Source: an uncultured Sphingomonadales bacterium (GTDB lineage: Bacteria; Pseudomonadota; Alphaproteobacteria; Sphingomonadales; Sphingomonadaceae). From it: a DNA stretch of 45,515 nt. Made by a program: the position numbers and the translations under genes. Under the pieces are notes generated by a model. That model was not told where the DNA came from and ran no database searches. It saw only the letters and a program-made list of their open reading frames with translations. The stretch spans positions 1 through 45,515 of the forward strand of contig CAIMDB010000021.1 in assembly GCA_903839675.1 (NCBI GenBank). Direction: 5' to 3'. This document shows positions 18,105 to 25,545 of this stretch, one piece after another (position 1 is the first letter of the stretch; every line of letters starts with the position of its first letter).

Positions 18105-18129
18105 GGAACGTTCTGCGCGCTCCTGCGTT
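18105..18129 (+). promoter_or_regulatory. EcfG (general stress response) promoter
   Basis: GGAAC at 18105-18109 and CGTT at 18126-18129 are separated by exactly 16 bases, a perfect match to the alphaproteobacterial EcfG consensus. Transcription would start near 18136, 24 bases before the GTG of the Crp/Fnr gene. The site lies within 4 kb of ecfG, nepR and phyR, which supports a real function. Confidence 0.8.
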
Positions 18130-18159
18130 CTCCCTGAAAGAAACAAGGGGACACACGTC

Positions 18160-18894
18160 GTGCTACAAGACGCAATCCAGCCCCGCGAAAGCTGGGCGCC
18201 GCCAGTCTTGCCATCGGCAGGAACAGATCACCTGCCGAGTACGGCGTTCACTCTGCGCCATCACCAACATCTCGCCCGCAGCGGAGAGCGACCGGATCAC
18301 CTCCACCAAATTCTGCAAGGTTGGGCCGGGCGCTACCGGCTCCTTTCGGATGGCCGTCGTCAGATCACTGGCCTCTATTTACCGGGAGACCTGTGCGATC
18401 CCTGTTGGTTGGATGGCGGCCGGGCAGTCCAATCCGTTGTCGCGCTGACGCCCATTCAGGCAAGTCGCACATCGCGCCGCGAAATGGAATCCCAAGCAGC
18501 AAACGATGTTGCTCTCATGAAGTTTCTTTGGCGTCAGACGCAGTTTACGCAGCAAATTCAGGCGGAATGGCTCGTCAATCTCGGCCGTAAGAACGCGATA
18601 GAGCGCCTGTCACATTTGCTGTGCGAACTCTATACGAGGTTATCGAGCGCCGGTGCTGCCGACCAAAAGTCGTGCGACATGCCGCTCACGCAACTCGACT
18701 TGGCCGATCTCGCCGGGCTGACCCCGGTGCACGTCAACCGCACTCTGCAGGAAATGCGGTCCATGCAACTGATCGAGCTGCAATCGCGCCGACTGACCAT
18801 AATGGATTGGGAATCCTTGAGACGGATCGCCTGGTTTGACCCCGCCTATCTTGCCGTGCGCAGCGCGAGAGACAGTTTTCAAGCGGCGGCCTGA
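18160..18894 (+). CDS. Crp/Fnr-family transcription regulator in the GSR locus
   Basis: A 244-residue DNA-binding regulator. The N-terminal half resembles a cyclic-nucleotide-binding jelly roll (LHQILQGWAGRYRLLSDGRRQ, GLYLPGDLCD). A long dimer helix follows, then a winged helix-turn-helix (LTQLDLADLAGLTPVHVNRTLQEMR). There is no Fnr-type N-terminal cysteine cluster. GTG at 18160 is chosen because AAGGGG lies eight bases upstream and the EcfG promoter at 18105-18129 would start transcription near 18136; an in-frame ATG at 18028 would lie upstream of that promoter. Its ligand is unknown. The small protein at 18931 is probably co-transcribed. It may relay the general stress response to a second set of genes. 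Confidence 0.85.
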   Translation: MLQDAIQPRESWAPPVLPSAGTDHLPSTAFTLRHHQHLARSGERPDHLHQILQGWAGRYRLLSDGRRQITGLYLPGDLCDPCWLDGGRAVQSVVALTPIQASRTSRREMESQAANDVALMKFLWRQTQFTQQIQAEWLVNLGRKNAIERLSHLLCELYTRLSSAGAADQKSCDMPLTQLDLADLAGLTPVHVNRTLQEMRSMQLIELQSRRLTIMDWESLRRIAWFDPAYLAVRSARDSFQAAA

Positions 18895-19257
<363 letters not shown>

Positions 19258-19313
19258 ACGCCGCAGCCTATCCCGCGGCCATGACGATACTGGAACGGCA
19301 ATCAGAGCCAGCG

Positions 19314-19673
19314 ATGCCACCTAATACCGACATTCTGGTGGTCGATGACGATCCTCTGCTCAGGCTGGGCATCGTCTCCATGCTGCAGGACTTGGGCTAT
19401 CGCGCGATGGCCGCGCAGGACCCGATGCGCGCCTTGCCGATGGTGCATCAGGGCCTTGCCGTCGATATCCTCATTACGGATTACAGTATGCCGGGCATGA
19501 CCGGAGTGGAGTTGGCACATCGAATAGCGCAGGAGCGGCCGGGCCTTCTGGTGCTCATCATGACAGGCCACCAACAACTTGAGGATGATCTGGATCCTGA
19601 CTGGCACAAGCTGACAAAGCCCTTCACCGAGGCAGAGCTACGTCGGGAAATTGAGTCCATGACCTCAAGTTAG
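19314..19673 (+). CDS. Single-domain response regulator
   Basis: A 119-residue stand-alone receiver domain. Visible residues are the acidic pair Asp11/Asp12, the phospho-acceptor Asp56 in ILITDYSMPGMTG, Thr84 in LIMTGH and Lys102 in LTKPF. No output domain follows, so it probably passes phosphate to or from a kinase, as SdrG-type regulators do in the sphingomonad general stress response. The convergent neighbour is a HisKA_2 kinase whose stop overlaps this gene by nine bases. An ATG at 19281 would add 11 residues; neither start has a strong ribosome binding site, and the shorter one places the receiver domain at the usual distance from the N-terminus. Confidence 0.85.
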   Translation: MPPNTDILVVDDDPLLRLGIVSMLQDLGYRAMAAQDPMRALPMVHQGLAVDILITDYSMPGMTGVELAHRIAQERPGLLVLIMTGHQQLEDDLDPDWHKLTKPFTEAELRREIESMTSS

Positions 19674-21077
19674 AGCCACCGCCTCCTGACAGGGAAAGCG
19701 AACGGCAACAGTCCGGCCACCGCCTTTTGTTTGGGATAGGGTCAGCTGCCCTTCCAACTGCAACGTAAGGGCGCGGATCAGTTCAAGGCCCATGCCCGCC
19801 GGATCATCATCATCGCTTGCGCCAATCCCGTCATCGCAAATCGTGAGAAGCCCGTCTTCCCCTGCCGGCTCCAACAAGACGCTTATCGTACCGCCTTGAT
19901 CCCCGGGAAAGCCGTGGCGCAAGGCATTTGTCACCGCCTCAATGACGATCAGCGCTGTTGAAACCGCATGATCGCCGGAGATCACACCCAGATTGGAAAG
20001 GCAGGAAAGCAGGACTTTTGAGGGCTGGGAATTGGCTTGGACCTGATCGCAGAGCTCAGAGAACAAGCGATCTGTATTCACGACGCCCTGCTCACTCTCA
20101 TCAACTTCGTAAATGAGACGTTGCACCAGCGCCAAAGCGCCCACCCGCAGTCGTGTCTGCGTCATGAGGCGGCGGGCCTCCGGGTCTGACAGTCGGGATG
20201 CCTGCAGGCTGACAATGCTGGTGATCATCTGCAGGTTGTTCTTCACGCGGTGGTTGACCTCGCGCGCCATGGCATCCTTGGCAGCGAGCGCACGGCGCAA
20301 AGCCTGATCGCGCCGATCAACCGAGCGGGCCATATCATCCAGATCACTGCCGAGGCGCTGCAACTCCAAAGGCGCGGTCCGGAATAGGCCGCGATCTTCG
20401 CTGTAATTGCCGTCGGCAAGTTGCCGCACGCGTCGCGCTCCGTGTCGCAGCCACCGGAGAACGAAGCGGTCAAGCGAGAGCCACAGCGCAACGCCGGTCA
20501 GGAGGAGGGCACCCAAGGTGATGAAGAGACCAAATCGAAAAGGCGGGCCCAGCGGAGCGAACGCCATGTCCAAGGGTTCGGCATAGAAAACGTATAACTG
20601 GCCGCCATTGAGCGGGGCCGACGCGTAGATCCACTCTACTCCACCCCGCCCACGCGTCAGTGCGGCGCGGCCGAACGATGCCTGCGGATCAATACCGGCG
20701 AGATCAGAACGACCGGGAGGTGTCAGGAGTTTGCCGGTCGCATCGGCCAGTCCCACCACCGCCAGAGACGATAGGCGACGGGCAACCAGAGGGCGCTCCA
20801 TCCGGGCAAGATCGATGGGCGCAATTAAGCCGCCCTGAAGCCTCACGCGAGACCCGTCGGCCAGAGGCTGGACCGGAATGGCGCGGCGCTGTTGGAGTGC
20901 AGTCATGGATGCCGCAGCGACAAGCCGCTCGCCCCTCAACTGATCGAACTGTTCTTGAGCTATTCTGGACTGATCGATGGCAACCACAGCGACCGGCAAA
21001 AGGGTCGCCCCGATACAAAGCCAAAGCGTCGTCGCGAGCGTTGGCCGGTTGAGCAGATCAGGCGTCCAGTGCATCAC
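19665..21077 (-). CDS. HisKA_2-type membrane sensor histidine kinase of the GSR locus
   Basis: A 470-residue kinase. Transmembrane helices at about residues 15-34 and 181-202 flank a periplasmic sensor domain, and a HAMP-like segment follows. The DHp box is REVNHRVKNNLQM with His276, of the HisKA_2/HWE-related class typical of kinases that feed PhyR. The ATP domain shows EAVTNALRHGF (N box), CDDGIGA and GMGLELI. The gene starts (GTG 21077 or ATG 21074) on the ecfG stop, so it is coupled to nepR-ecfG. By position it is a strong candidate for a PhyR kinase or phosphatase. The signal it senses is unknown. Confidence 0.88.
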   Translation of the reverse strand: MMHWTPDLLNRPTLATTLWLCIGATLLPVAVVAIDQSRIAQEQFDQLRGERLVAAASMTALQQRRAIPVQPLADGSRVRLQGGLIAPIDLARMERPLVARRLSSLAVVGLADATGKLLTPPGRSDLAGIDPQASFGRAALTRGRGGVEWIYASAPLNGGQLYVFYAEPLDMAFAPLGPPFRFGLFITLGALLLTGVALWLSLDRFVLRWLRHGARRVRQLADGNYSEDRGLFRTAPLELQRLGSDLDDMARSVDRRDQALRRALAAKDAMAREVNHRVKNNLQMITSIVSLQASRLSDPEARRLMTQTRLRVGALALVQRLIYEVDESEQGVVNTDRLFSELCDQVQANSQPSKVLLSCLSNLGVISGDHAVSTALIVIEAVTNALRHGFPGDQGGTISVLLEPAGEDGLLTICDDGIGASDDDDPAGMGLELIRALTLQLEGQLTLSQTKGGGRTVAVRFPCQEAVALT

Positions 21078-21649
21078 CCCGTCGGACTGATCGCAGAGGG
21101 CCTTGGCCGCTTTTCGGAAGGCTCATCCTTATAAGCGGGGCCATCAATCAGCGCCGTCAGTGCAACTCTGCCGCGCGCTAGCCGGCTCTTGATGGTGCCA
21201 ATTGCGCATCCCATGATGTCTGCGGCCTCCTCATAGGAAACGCCATTTGCGCCGATGAGGAGGAGAACCTCTCGCTGTTCGGCAGGCAGCTTCTGCAGCG
21301 CCTTCTGAACATCCTGAACATTGAGGCCATCCTGTTGGGTGGGGCCAGCAACGAGCACACGCTCAGCCACTTCAGGGTCCCAAGACACCATGCGCGCATT
21401 CTTGCGGAGCGTTGTGTAGTAGTGATTTCGCAGGATCATGAACATCCACGCGCGGAAGTTTGACCCTGCAGCATAGCTTTGCCGTGCTGCCCAAGCGCGG
21501 GTCATGGCATCCTGTACCATGTCGTCTGCCATATCCCGCGTTCCACACAAACCGCGTGCAAAGGCGCGAAGCGACGGAATTATGGCAACCAGCTGATCCC
21601 GAAAAGCCTTGTCATCCAGCGGGACGGTTTTTGGTGCCGGCTCATTCAT
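21074..21649 (-). CDS. ecfG: EcfG-family general stress response sigma factor
   Basis: ECF sigma factor that recruits RNA polymerase to GGAAC-N16/17-CGTT promoters under stress. Of its 191 residues, region 2 is around DDMVQDAMTRAWAARQSYAAGSNFRAWMF and region 4 is around LPAEQREVLLLIGANGVSYEEAADIMGCAIGTIKSRLARGR. The ATG overlaps the nepR stop (ATGA). NepR holds this sigma factor inactive until phosphorylated PhyR sequesters NepR. EcfG-type promoters occur in this window before the Crp/Fnr gene, before the glycosyltransferase-mutase fusion gene, and (weaker) before nepR and phyR. Confidence 0.94.
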   Translation of the reverse strand: MNEPAPKTVPLDDKAFRDQLVAIIPSLRAFARGLCGTRDMADDMVQDAMTRAWAARQSYAAGSNFRAWMFMILRNHYYTTLRKNARMVSWDPEVAERVLVAGPTQQDGLNVQDVQKALQKLPAEQREVLLLIGANGVSYEEAADIMGCAIGTIKSRLARGRVALTALIDGPAYKDEPSEKRPRPSAISPTG

Positions 21650-21837
21650 TCCGGCGTCGCCGCTCCATTCAGCTTTCGCTCAATTTCTCCCAGAAGACGC
21701 AAGAATTCCTCGGGGATCGGTTCAGCGACCACGTCGTCATGGAGTCGGCGCAGTGCCTTTCCAATAGGATCATCGCCAGCGATCACCGTCTCCTTGACTG
21801 ACTTTAGGTCCCTTTCGGGCATGGACTCCTCCGGCAT
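21646..21837 (-). CDS. nepR: NepR anti-sigma factor
   Basis: A small helical protein that binds and inhibits EcfG, and is itself captured by phosphorylated PhyR. The conserved NepR core is DPIGKALRRLHDDVVAEPIPEEFLRLLGEIERKL. ATG at 21837 is preferred among several in-frame starts because AGGAG lies nine bases upstream; it gives 63 residues, the usual size. The longest frame, from 21981, would begin inside the divergent promoter region. It is co-transcribed with ecfG and the sensor kinase. Confidence 0.92.
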   Translation of the reverse strand: MPEESMPERDLKSVKETVIAGDDPIGKALRRLHDDVVAEPIPEEFLRLLGEIERKLNGAATPE

Positions 21838-21954
21838 CGTGATGGACTCCTGCAGATGCATAGATGCGGCCTTGCTCACGATGTCCGACTTGATCAAACT
21901 TGTCACGTTGACGCACCCCCGGTCGCGGGATCTGCCCACTTCGTCGATGGCACA

Positions 21955-21979
21955 AACAGATCTCGGGCGAGTATGTTCC
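21955..21979 (-). promoter_or_regulatory. EcfG-like promoter for nepR-ecfG
   Basis: On the minus strand GGAAC (21979-21975) is followed after 16 bases by TGTT (21958-21955), one mismatch from CGTT. It would give a leader of roughly 110 bases before nepR and allow positive autoregulation, as known for other ecfG loci. Confidence 0.6.
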
Positions 21980-21987
21980 AAGCTGAT

Positions 21988-22012
21988 GGAACATTTTCAA
22001 AAGTGGGCGGTT
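21988..22012 (+). promoter_or_regulatory. EcfG-like promoter for phyR
   Basis: GGAAC at 21988-21992 and GGTT at 22009-22012 with a 16-base spacer (consensus CGTT). Its -35 element lies only eight bases from the opposing -35 of the nepR promoter, so two polymerases could not bind both at once. The phyR ATG at 22038 has GGAGG just upstream. Confidence 0.6.
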
Positions 22013-22037
22013 TAGATCGTAGGAAGCGGGAGGGCAT

Positions 22038-22820
22038 ATGCCATTCATGAGATCTGTCGCAGCAGAGCTGCCATATCTGAGACGTTACGCACGCACGGTC
22101 ACCGGGGCTGCTGATCTGGGAGATGCGGCCGTTCGGGAAACGCTGGAGGCTCTTCTTGAGTCCCCGCGGGAATTCGATGTCACCCAGCCACCCCGGCTCG
22201 AACTCTATCGCATCTTCCACCATCTGTGGCGGTCCGAAACGATTTCCGTACTGAAGTCGTCCGGGCCGATTGCCCACCTCACACCCCGATCGCGCCAGGC
22301 GCTTTTGCTGACCGCCGTCGAGGGCTTCTCGGTCGATGAAGCGGCGACCATTCTCGCCATCTCGCCCGACGTGGTTCGTGAAGACATTGCAGAAGCGCGG
22401 ACGCATCTTGCCGATGAACTCTGCTCTGATGTGATGATCATTGAAGATGAGGCAATCATCGCGCTCCATATCAAATCGATCGTGCGTGAGATCGGCCATA
22501 AAGTCATTGGCGTGTCGCGCACGCATCACGAAGCCGTTGCGATGGCTCGGGAAACCGAACCGGAGCTTGTTCTGGCCGACATCTGTCTGGCCGACGGATC
22601 GAGCGGGATCGACGCTGTAAAAGATATTCTGGAAAGCATCGACACACCTGTGATTTTCGTGACGGCCTTTCCCGAACGGCTGCTGACCGGGGAACGACCG
22701 GAGCCGACCTACCTCATTACCAAGCCCTTCGACGCGGCCGTGCTGACAGCCACCATCGCTCAAGCTTTGCTCTTCCACCGGGAGTCCAAGGCCATGGCGC
22801 GCGATCAGGCCGCGGCCTGA
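22038..22820 (+). CDS. phyR: PhyR general stress response anti-anti-sigma regulator
   Basis: PhyR couples a degenerate sigma-factor-like domain (residues about 1-125) to a C-terminal receiver domain. When phosphorylated it mimics sigma and pulls NepR off EcfG. The sigma-like half includes LTPRSRQALLLTAVEGFSVDEAA. The receiver has Asp181 in LVLADICLADGSSG, Thr209 in FVTAF and Lys229 in ITKPF. The 260-residue length is normal. It is divergent from nepR-ecfG with an EcfG-like promoter in front and GGAGG before the ATG. A strong terminator follows. Confidence 0.95.
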   Translation: MPFMRSVAAELPYLRRYARTVTGAADLGDAAVRETLEALLESPREFDVTQPPRLELYRIFHHLWRSETISVLKSSGPIAHLTPRSRQALLLTAVEGFSVDEAATILAISPDVVREDIAEARTHLADELCSDVMIIEDEAIIALHIKSIVREIGHKVIGVSRTHHEAVAMARETEPELVLADICLADGSSGIDAVKDILESIDTPVIFVTAFPERLLTGERPEPTYLITKPFDAAVLTATIAQALLFHRESKAMARDQAAA

Positions 22821-22849
22821 ACACATTCGGCCGACCGCTCGGCCACCGT

Positions 22850-22884
22850 CAGGGAGCATGGGTCCAGCGCGGCCATGCTCCCTG
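22850..22884. terminator. Bidirectional terminator between phyR and the fusion gene
   Basis: A perfect 11-bp stem (CAGGGAGCATG with CATGCTCCCTG) with a 13-base loop lies between two convergent genes. The plus-strand continuation TGGCCTTTC gives a short T-tract. It probably serves both transcripts. Confidence 0.7.
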
Positions 22885-22898
22885 TGGCCTTTCATCAC

Positions 22899-25250
22899 CT
22901 AGCTCGCGATCTTCGTCTGTGCAGCGGCGATCGCGTTGGCCCTTCGGTTAAGCGATGGCACAAGCCGGCGATAAGCTGCCAGTGCCTGCCCCACGATCTG
23001 GTCCATATTGTAATAGCGGTAGGTGGCGAGGCGACCGACGAAGATCGTGTCGCTGGCGTCCGCGAGCTTTGCATAGCGCGCATAAAGTGCCTGATTTTCC
23101 GGCCGCGGAATGGGATAATAGGGGTCACCCTCAGCGGCTGGATATTCATAGACAATGCTGGTCGTGTCGCTCACGTCCCCGGTCAGATGGCTGAATTCGG
23201 TAATCCGGGTATAGGCCACGTCCTCCGAAGGATAGTTCACTGTCCCGGTTGGCTGGAAGCGCGAGACCGGCAGCGTCTGGTGGTCGAATATCAAAGATCG
23301 ATAAGGCAGCTTGCCAAAGCAGCAGTCGAAATACTCATCGACAGGCCCGCTCCAGATCAAGCGGTCGTAGTCTACCTGCTCGGCGATTTCTTCATGAGAA
23401 ACACCGGTGCGAACATCGATGTTGGGGTGCGCCAACAGCCTGCTAAACATCTCGGTATACCCGTTCAGCGGCATCCCTTGGAACGTATCGGTAAAATAGC
23501 GGTCATCGGCATTGGTCCGGGTCGGGATGCGCGCTGTGACCGACTTGTCGAGCTCGGAAGGATCAAGGCCCCACTGCTTGCGCGTGTATCCGCGGAAGAA
23601 CAGCTCAAAGAGCTCCCGGCCAACAGCGGACACCACCACGTCTTCTGACGTGCGGATGTCGTGCACCGGCTCTCGACGGCTTTCAAGGAACGACGCCACC
23701 TCCGCTTCAGTCTGGAGGTCCAGCCCGTACAGGACGTTGATCGTCGTCCTGTTGATCGGAATAGGGACCAGCTTGCCTGACACCTCCGCCAACACCCGGT
23801 GCTCATAAGATCGCCACTGGGTGAACCGCGACAGATAGCTAAAGATGTCCGCTGAATTGGTATGGAAGATGTGCGGACCATATCGGTGGACGAGGTGACC
23901 GGCCGCATTGCGTTCATCAAAGGCATTGCCCCCGATATGGGGCCGCTTGTCGATGAGAAGAACGCGCTGCCCGCCGTCAGCCGCCAGCCGTTCCGCCATG
24001 ACAGCACCTGCAAATCCAGCGCCGACGATCAAAAAGTCATAGCGCGTCCGTGACAGCGAGCGAAGTTTGGCCAGAGACTCCGTCCGCGCAAGTCCGGCCT
24101 CGATATGACGGCGCATGTCCCAATGCACCTTGTCCCAAGAAATCTGGGAAAGAACTTGATCGACTTCCGGAAGCCAGGTCGTTCTGTCCTGAGACAAAAG
24201 AATGGCGGCGTCGCAGGCAGCAGCAAAGTCTTCTGCCTCATCAGCGATCAAGACGCCCGCCAAGTCTCCAAAATGCCGTTCGACATCGCGAATGGCCGTG
24301 GAAATGACCGGACGGGCGGCAGCGAGGTACTCAGGTGTTTTCGTGGGGCTGATAAAGCGCGTGGAGTCATTGCGCGCAAAAGGCATCATCGCCGCATGCC
24401 AACGGCCAAGACAGTCCGGCAGCGCGGCATACGGCTGGGACGGCGTGTAGAGGATATTGTCCCGCTGCGGCAGCGCCGCCGGATCGATCTTCACCACAGG
24501 CCCGACAATTTCGAACCGGATGTTCGGCCGCAAAGCCGCGACTTGCTCGACAAGGTCGATATCTAGGCGCTCATCGATGACGCCGTAAAAGCCAATCGTC
24601 GGCGGGGCGTCGGCTGCCGGATGCACAGCACGCGCCTGCGCGAAATGGTCGATGTCGACTGCTGATGGGAAAGGATGGACGTCGGCGTGCTGCGCCTGCT
24701 TTGCCTCGTAAAGGCTATGCCCGCCTGTGAACACGACATTGGCGACATCGAACAAGTCCCGCTCCAACGCGGCGAGTTCGGGCGGCGCGAATTTAAAGGC
24801 CGAAAGTTCATCCATGCAATCATAGACGGTGAAGGCCGCATTGAGATGCTGAGCGATCGGCAGCATCATCGGCGTGTAAAACCAGCGGACGAGCCGACCC
24901 GGTTCACCGACCAACACCTCATTGAGCAGGGAGCGGAGAATGCGGGTGCGTTCTTCCTCTGACAATCCCGCTGGGAGGCGCGGCGTGGCAATCGTCACAC
25001 CGCTTTCATCATGCATGACATCCAAGCCCGGCGCGCCAGCGCATTCCAATGGTTCTTCCCAAAAGAGGACGTCATAATCACGTGCGAAGCGCGACATGAG
25101 ATGCTGGGGCCGCTGAAAAACAAAGTTCCAGCGCAGATGTGAAAAACAGATCAGCTTTGTTTTGTTGTCCGATGGAGCGCCGCCTTTGCCGATAGGCTCT
25201 GGCGTATCAGTTGGAACGGTTATTTTGGGGATTCTGGCGTCTCGAAACAC
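22899..25250 (-). CDS. Fusion of glycosyltransferase and UDP-galactopyranose mutase
   Basis: A single 783-residue frame with two enzymes. Residues 1 to about 400 form a GT4-like glycosyltransferase (opening LICFSHLRWNFVFQRPQHLM; donor-site segment SPTKTPEYLAAARPVIST). Residues from about 404 form UDP-galactopyranose mutase, with the FAD-binding IVGAGFAGAVMAERLA, the family block YGPHIFHTNSADIFSYLSRF and FFRGYTRKQWGLDPSEL. The mutase half makes UDP-galactofuranose; the transferase half may use it or act in the same surface glycan. The start is GTG at 25250 with GGGAGAG upstream. A perfect EcfG promoter lies at 25362-25386, so the gene is probably stress-induced. No frameshift is seen between the halves. 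Confidence 0.88.
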   Translation of the reverse strand: MFRDARIPKITVPTDTPEPIGKGGAPSDNKTKLICFSHLRWNFVFQRPQHLMSRFARDYDVLFWEEPLECAGAPGLDVMHDESGVTIATPRLPAGLSEEERTRILRSLLNEVLVGEPGRLVRWFYTPMMLPIAQHLNAAFTVYDCMDELSAFKFAPPELAALERDLFDVANVVFTGGHSLYEAKQAQHADVHPFPSAVDIDHFAQARAVHPAADAPPTIGFYGVIDERLDIDLVEQVAALRPNIRFEIVGPVVKIDPAALPQRDNILYTPSQPYAALPDCLGRWHAAMMPFARNDSTRFISPTKTPEYLAAARPVISTAIRDVERHFGDLAGVLIADEAEDFAAACDAAILLSQDRTTWLPEVDQVLSQISWDKVHWDMRRHIEAGLARTESLAKLRSLSRTRYDFLIVGAGFAGAVMAERLAADGGQRVLLIDKRPHIGGNAFDERNAAGHLVHRYGPHIFHTNSADIFSYLSRFTQWRSYEHRVLAEVSGKLVPIPINRTTINVLYGLDLQTEAEVASFLESRREPVHDIRTSEDVVVSAVGRELFELFFRGYTRKQWGLDPSELDKSVTARIPTRTNADDRYFTDTFQGMPLNGYTEMFSRLLAHPNIDVRTGVSHEEIAEQVDYDRLIWSGPVDEYFDCCFGKLPYRSLIFDHQTLPVSRFQPTGTVNYPSEDVAYTRITEFSHLTGDVSDTTSIVYEYPAAEGDPYYPIPRPENQALYARYAKLADASDTIFVGRLATYRYYNMDQIVGQALAAYRRLVPSLNRRANAIAAAQTKIAS

Positions 25251-25361
25251 TGATTATTCTCTCCCATACAAAGTCGCCCCCAAAATCGGGGAAACCAGAG
25301 ATTGCGGCTGAAAATGCGGTGGTCCGGCGCATTCGCGCCACCGCGGTCCGATCAGTTATTC

Positions 25362-25386
25362 AACGACACGTGCTGCCGTTCGTTCC
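25362..25386 (-). promoter_or_regulatory. EcfG promoter upstream of the glycosyltransferase-mutase gene
   Basis: On the minus strand GGAAC (25386-25382), exactly 16 bases, then CGTT (25365-25362): a perfect consensus match. It would give a leader of about 105 bases. Apart from this site, I see no gene in the 295-bp gap 25251-25545. Confidence 0.78.
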
Positions 25387-25545
25387 CTGCGGCACCGCAA
25401 CTCTATCATGCATTAGGAATGGTGCCTGTCTTGTGGCGGGCCCTGAGGCCCTCGCCCAGACATCTAACTTTCGGTTGCCAATCGTAAAAACAATACCATA
25501 GATTGCAGCCAAATCGGCTCAATTTAGCCCGGCGGGGCAAACCAC

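Noticed and set aside
18028-18159. Longer N-terminus for the Crp/Fnr protein
   Set aside because: It would start upstream of the perfect EcfG promoter and encodes no conserved sequence; GTG at 18160 has a good ribosome binding site.
22899-25250. Possible assembly error joining two genes
   Set aside because: Coding potential continues through the junction near residue 400 with no stop, frameshift or repeat, so a true fusion is more likely, though not proven.
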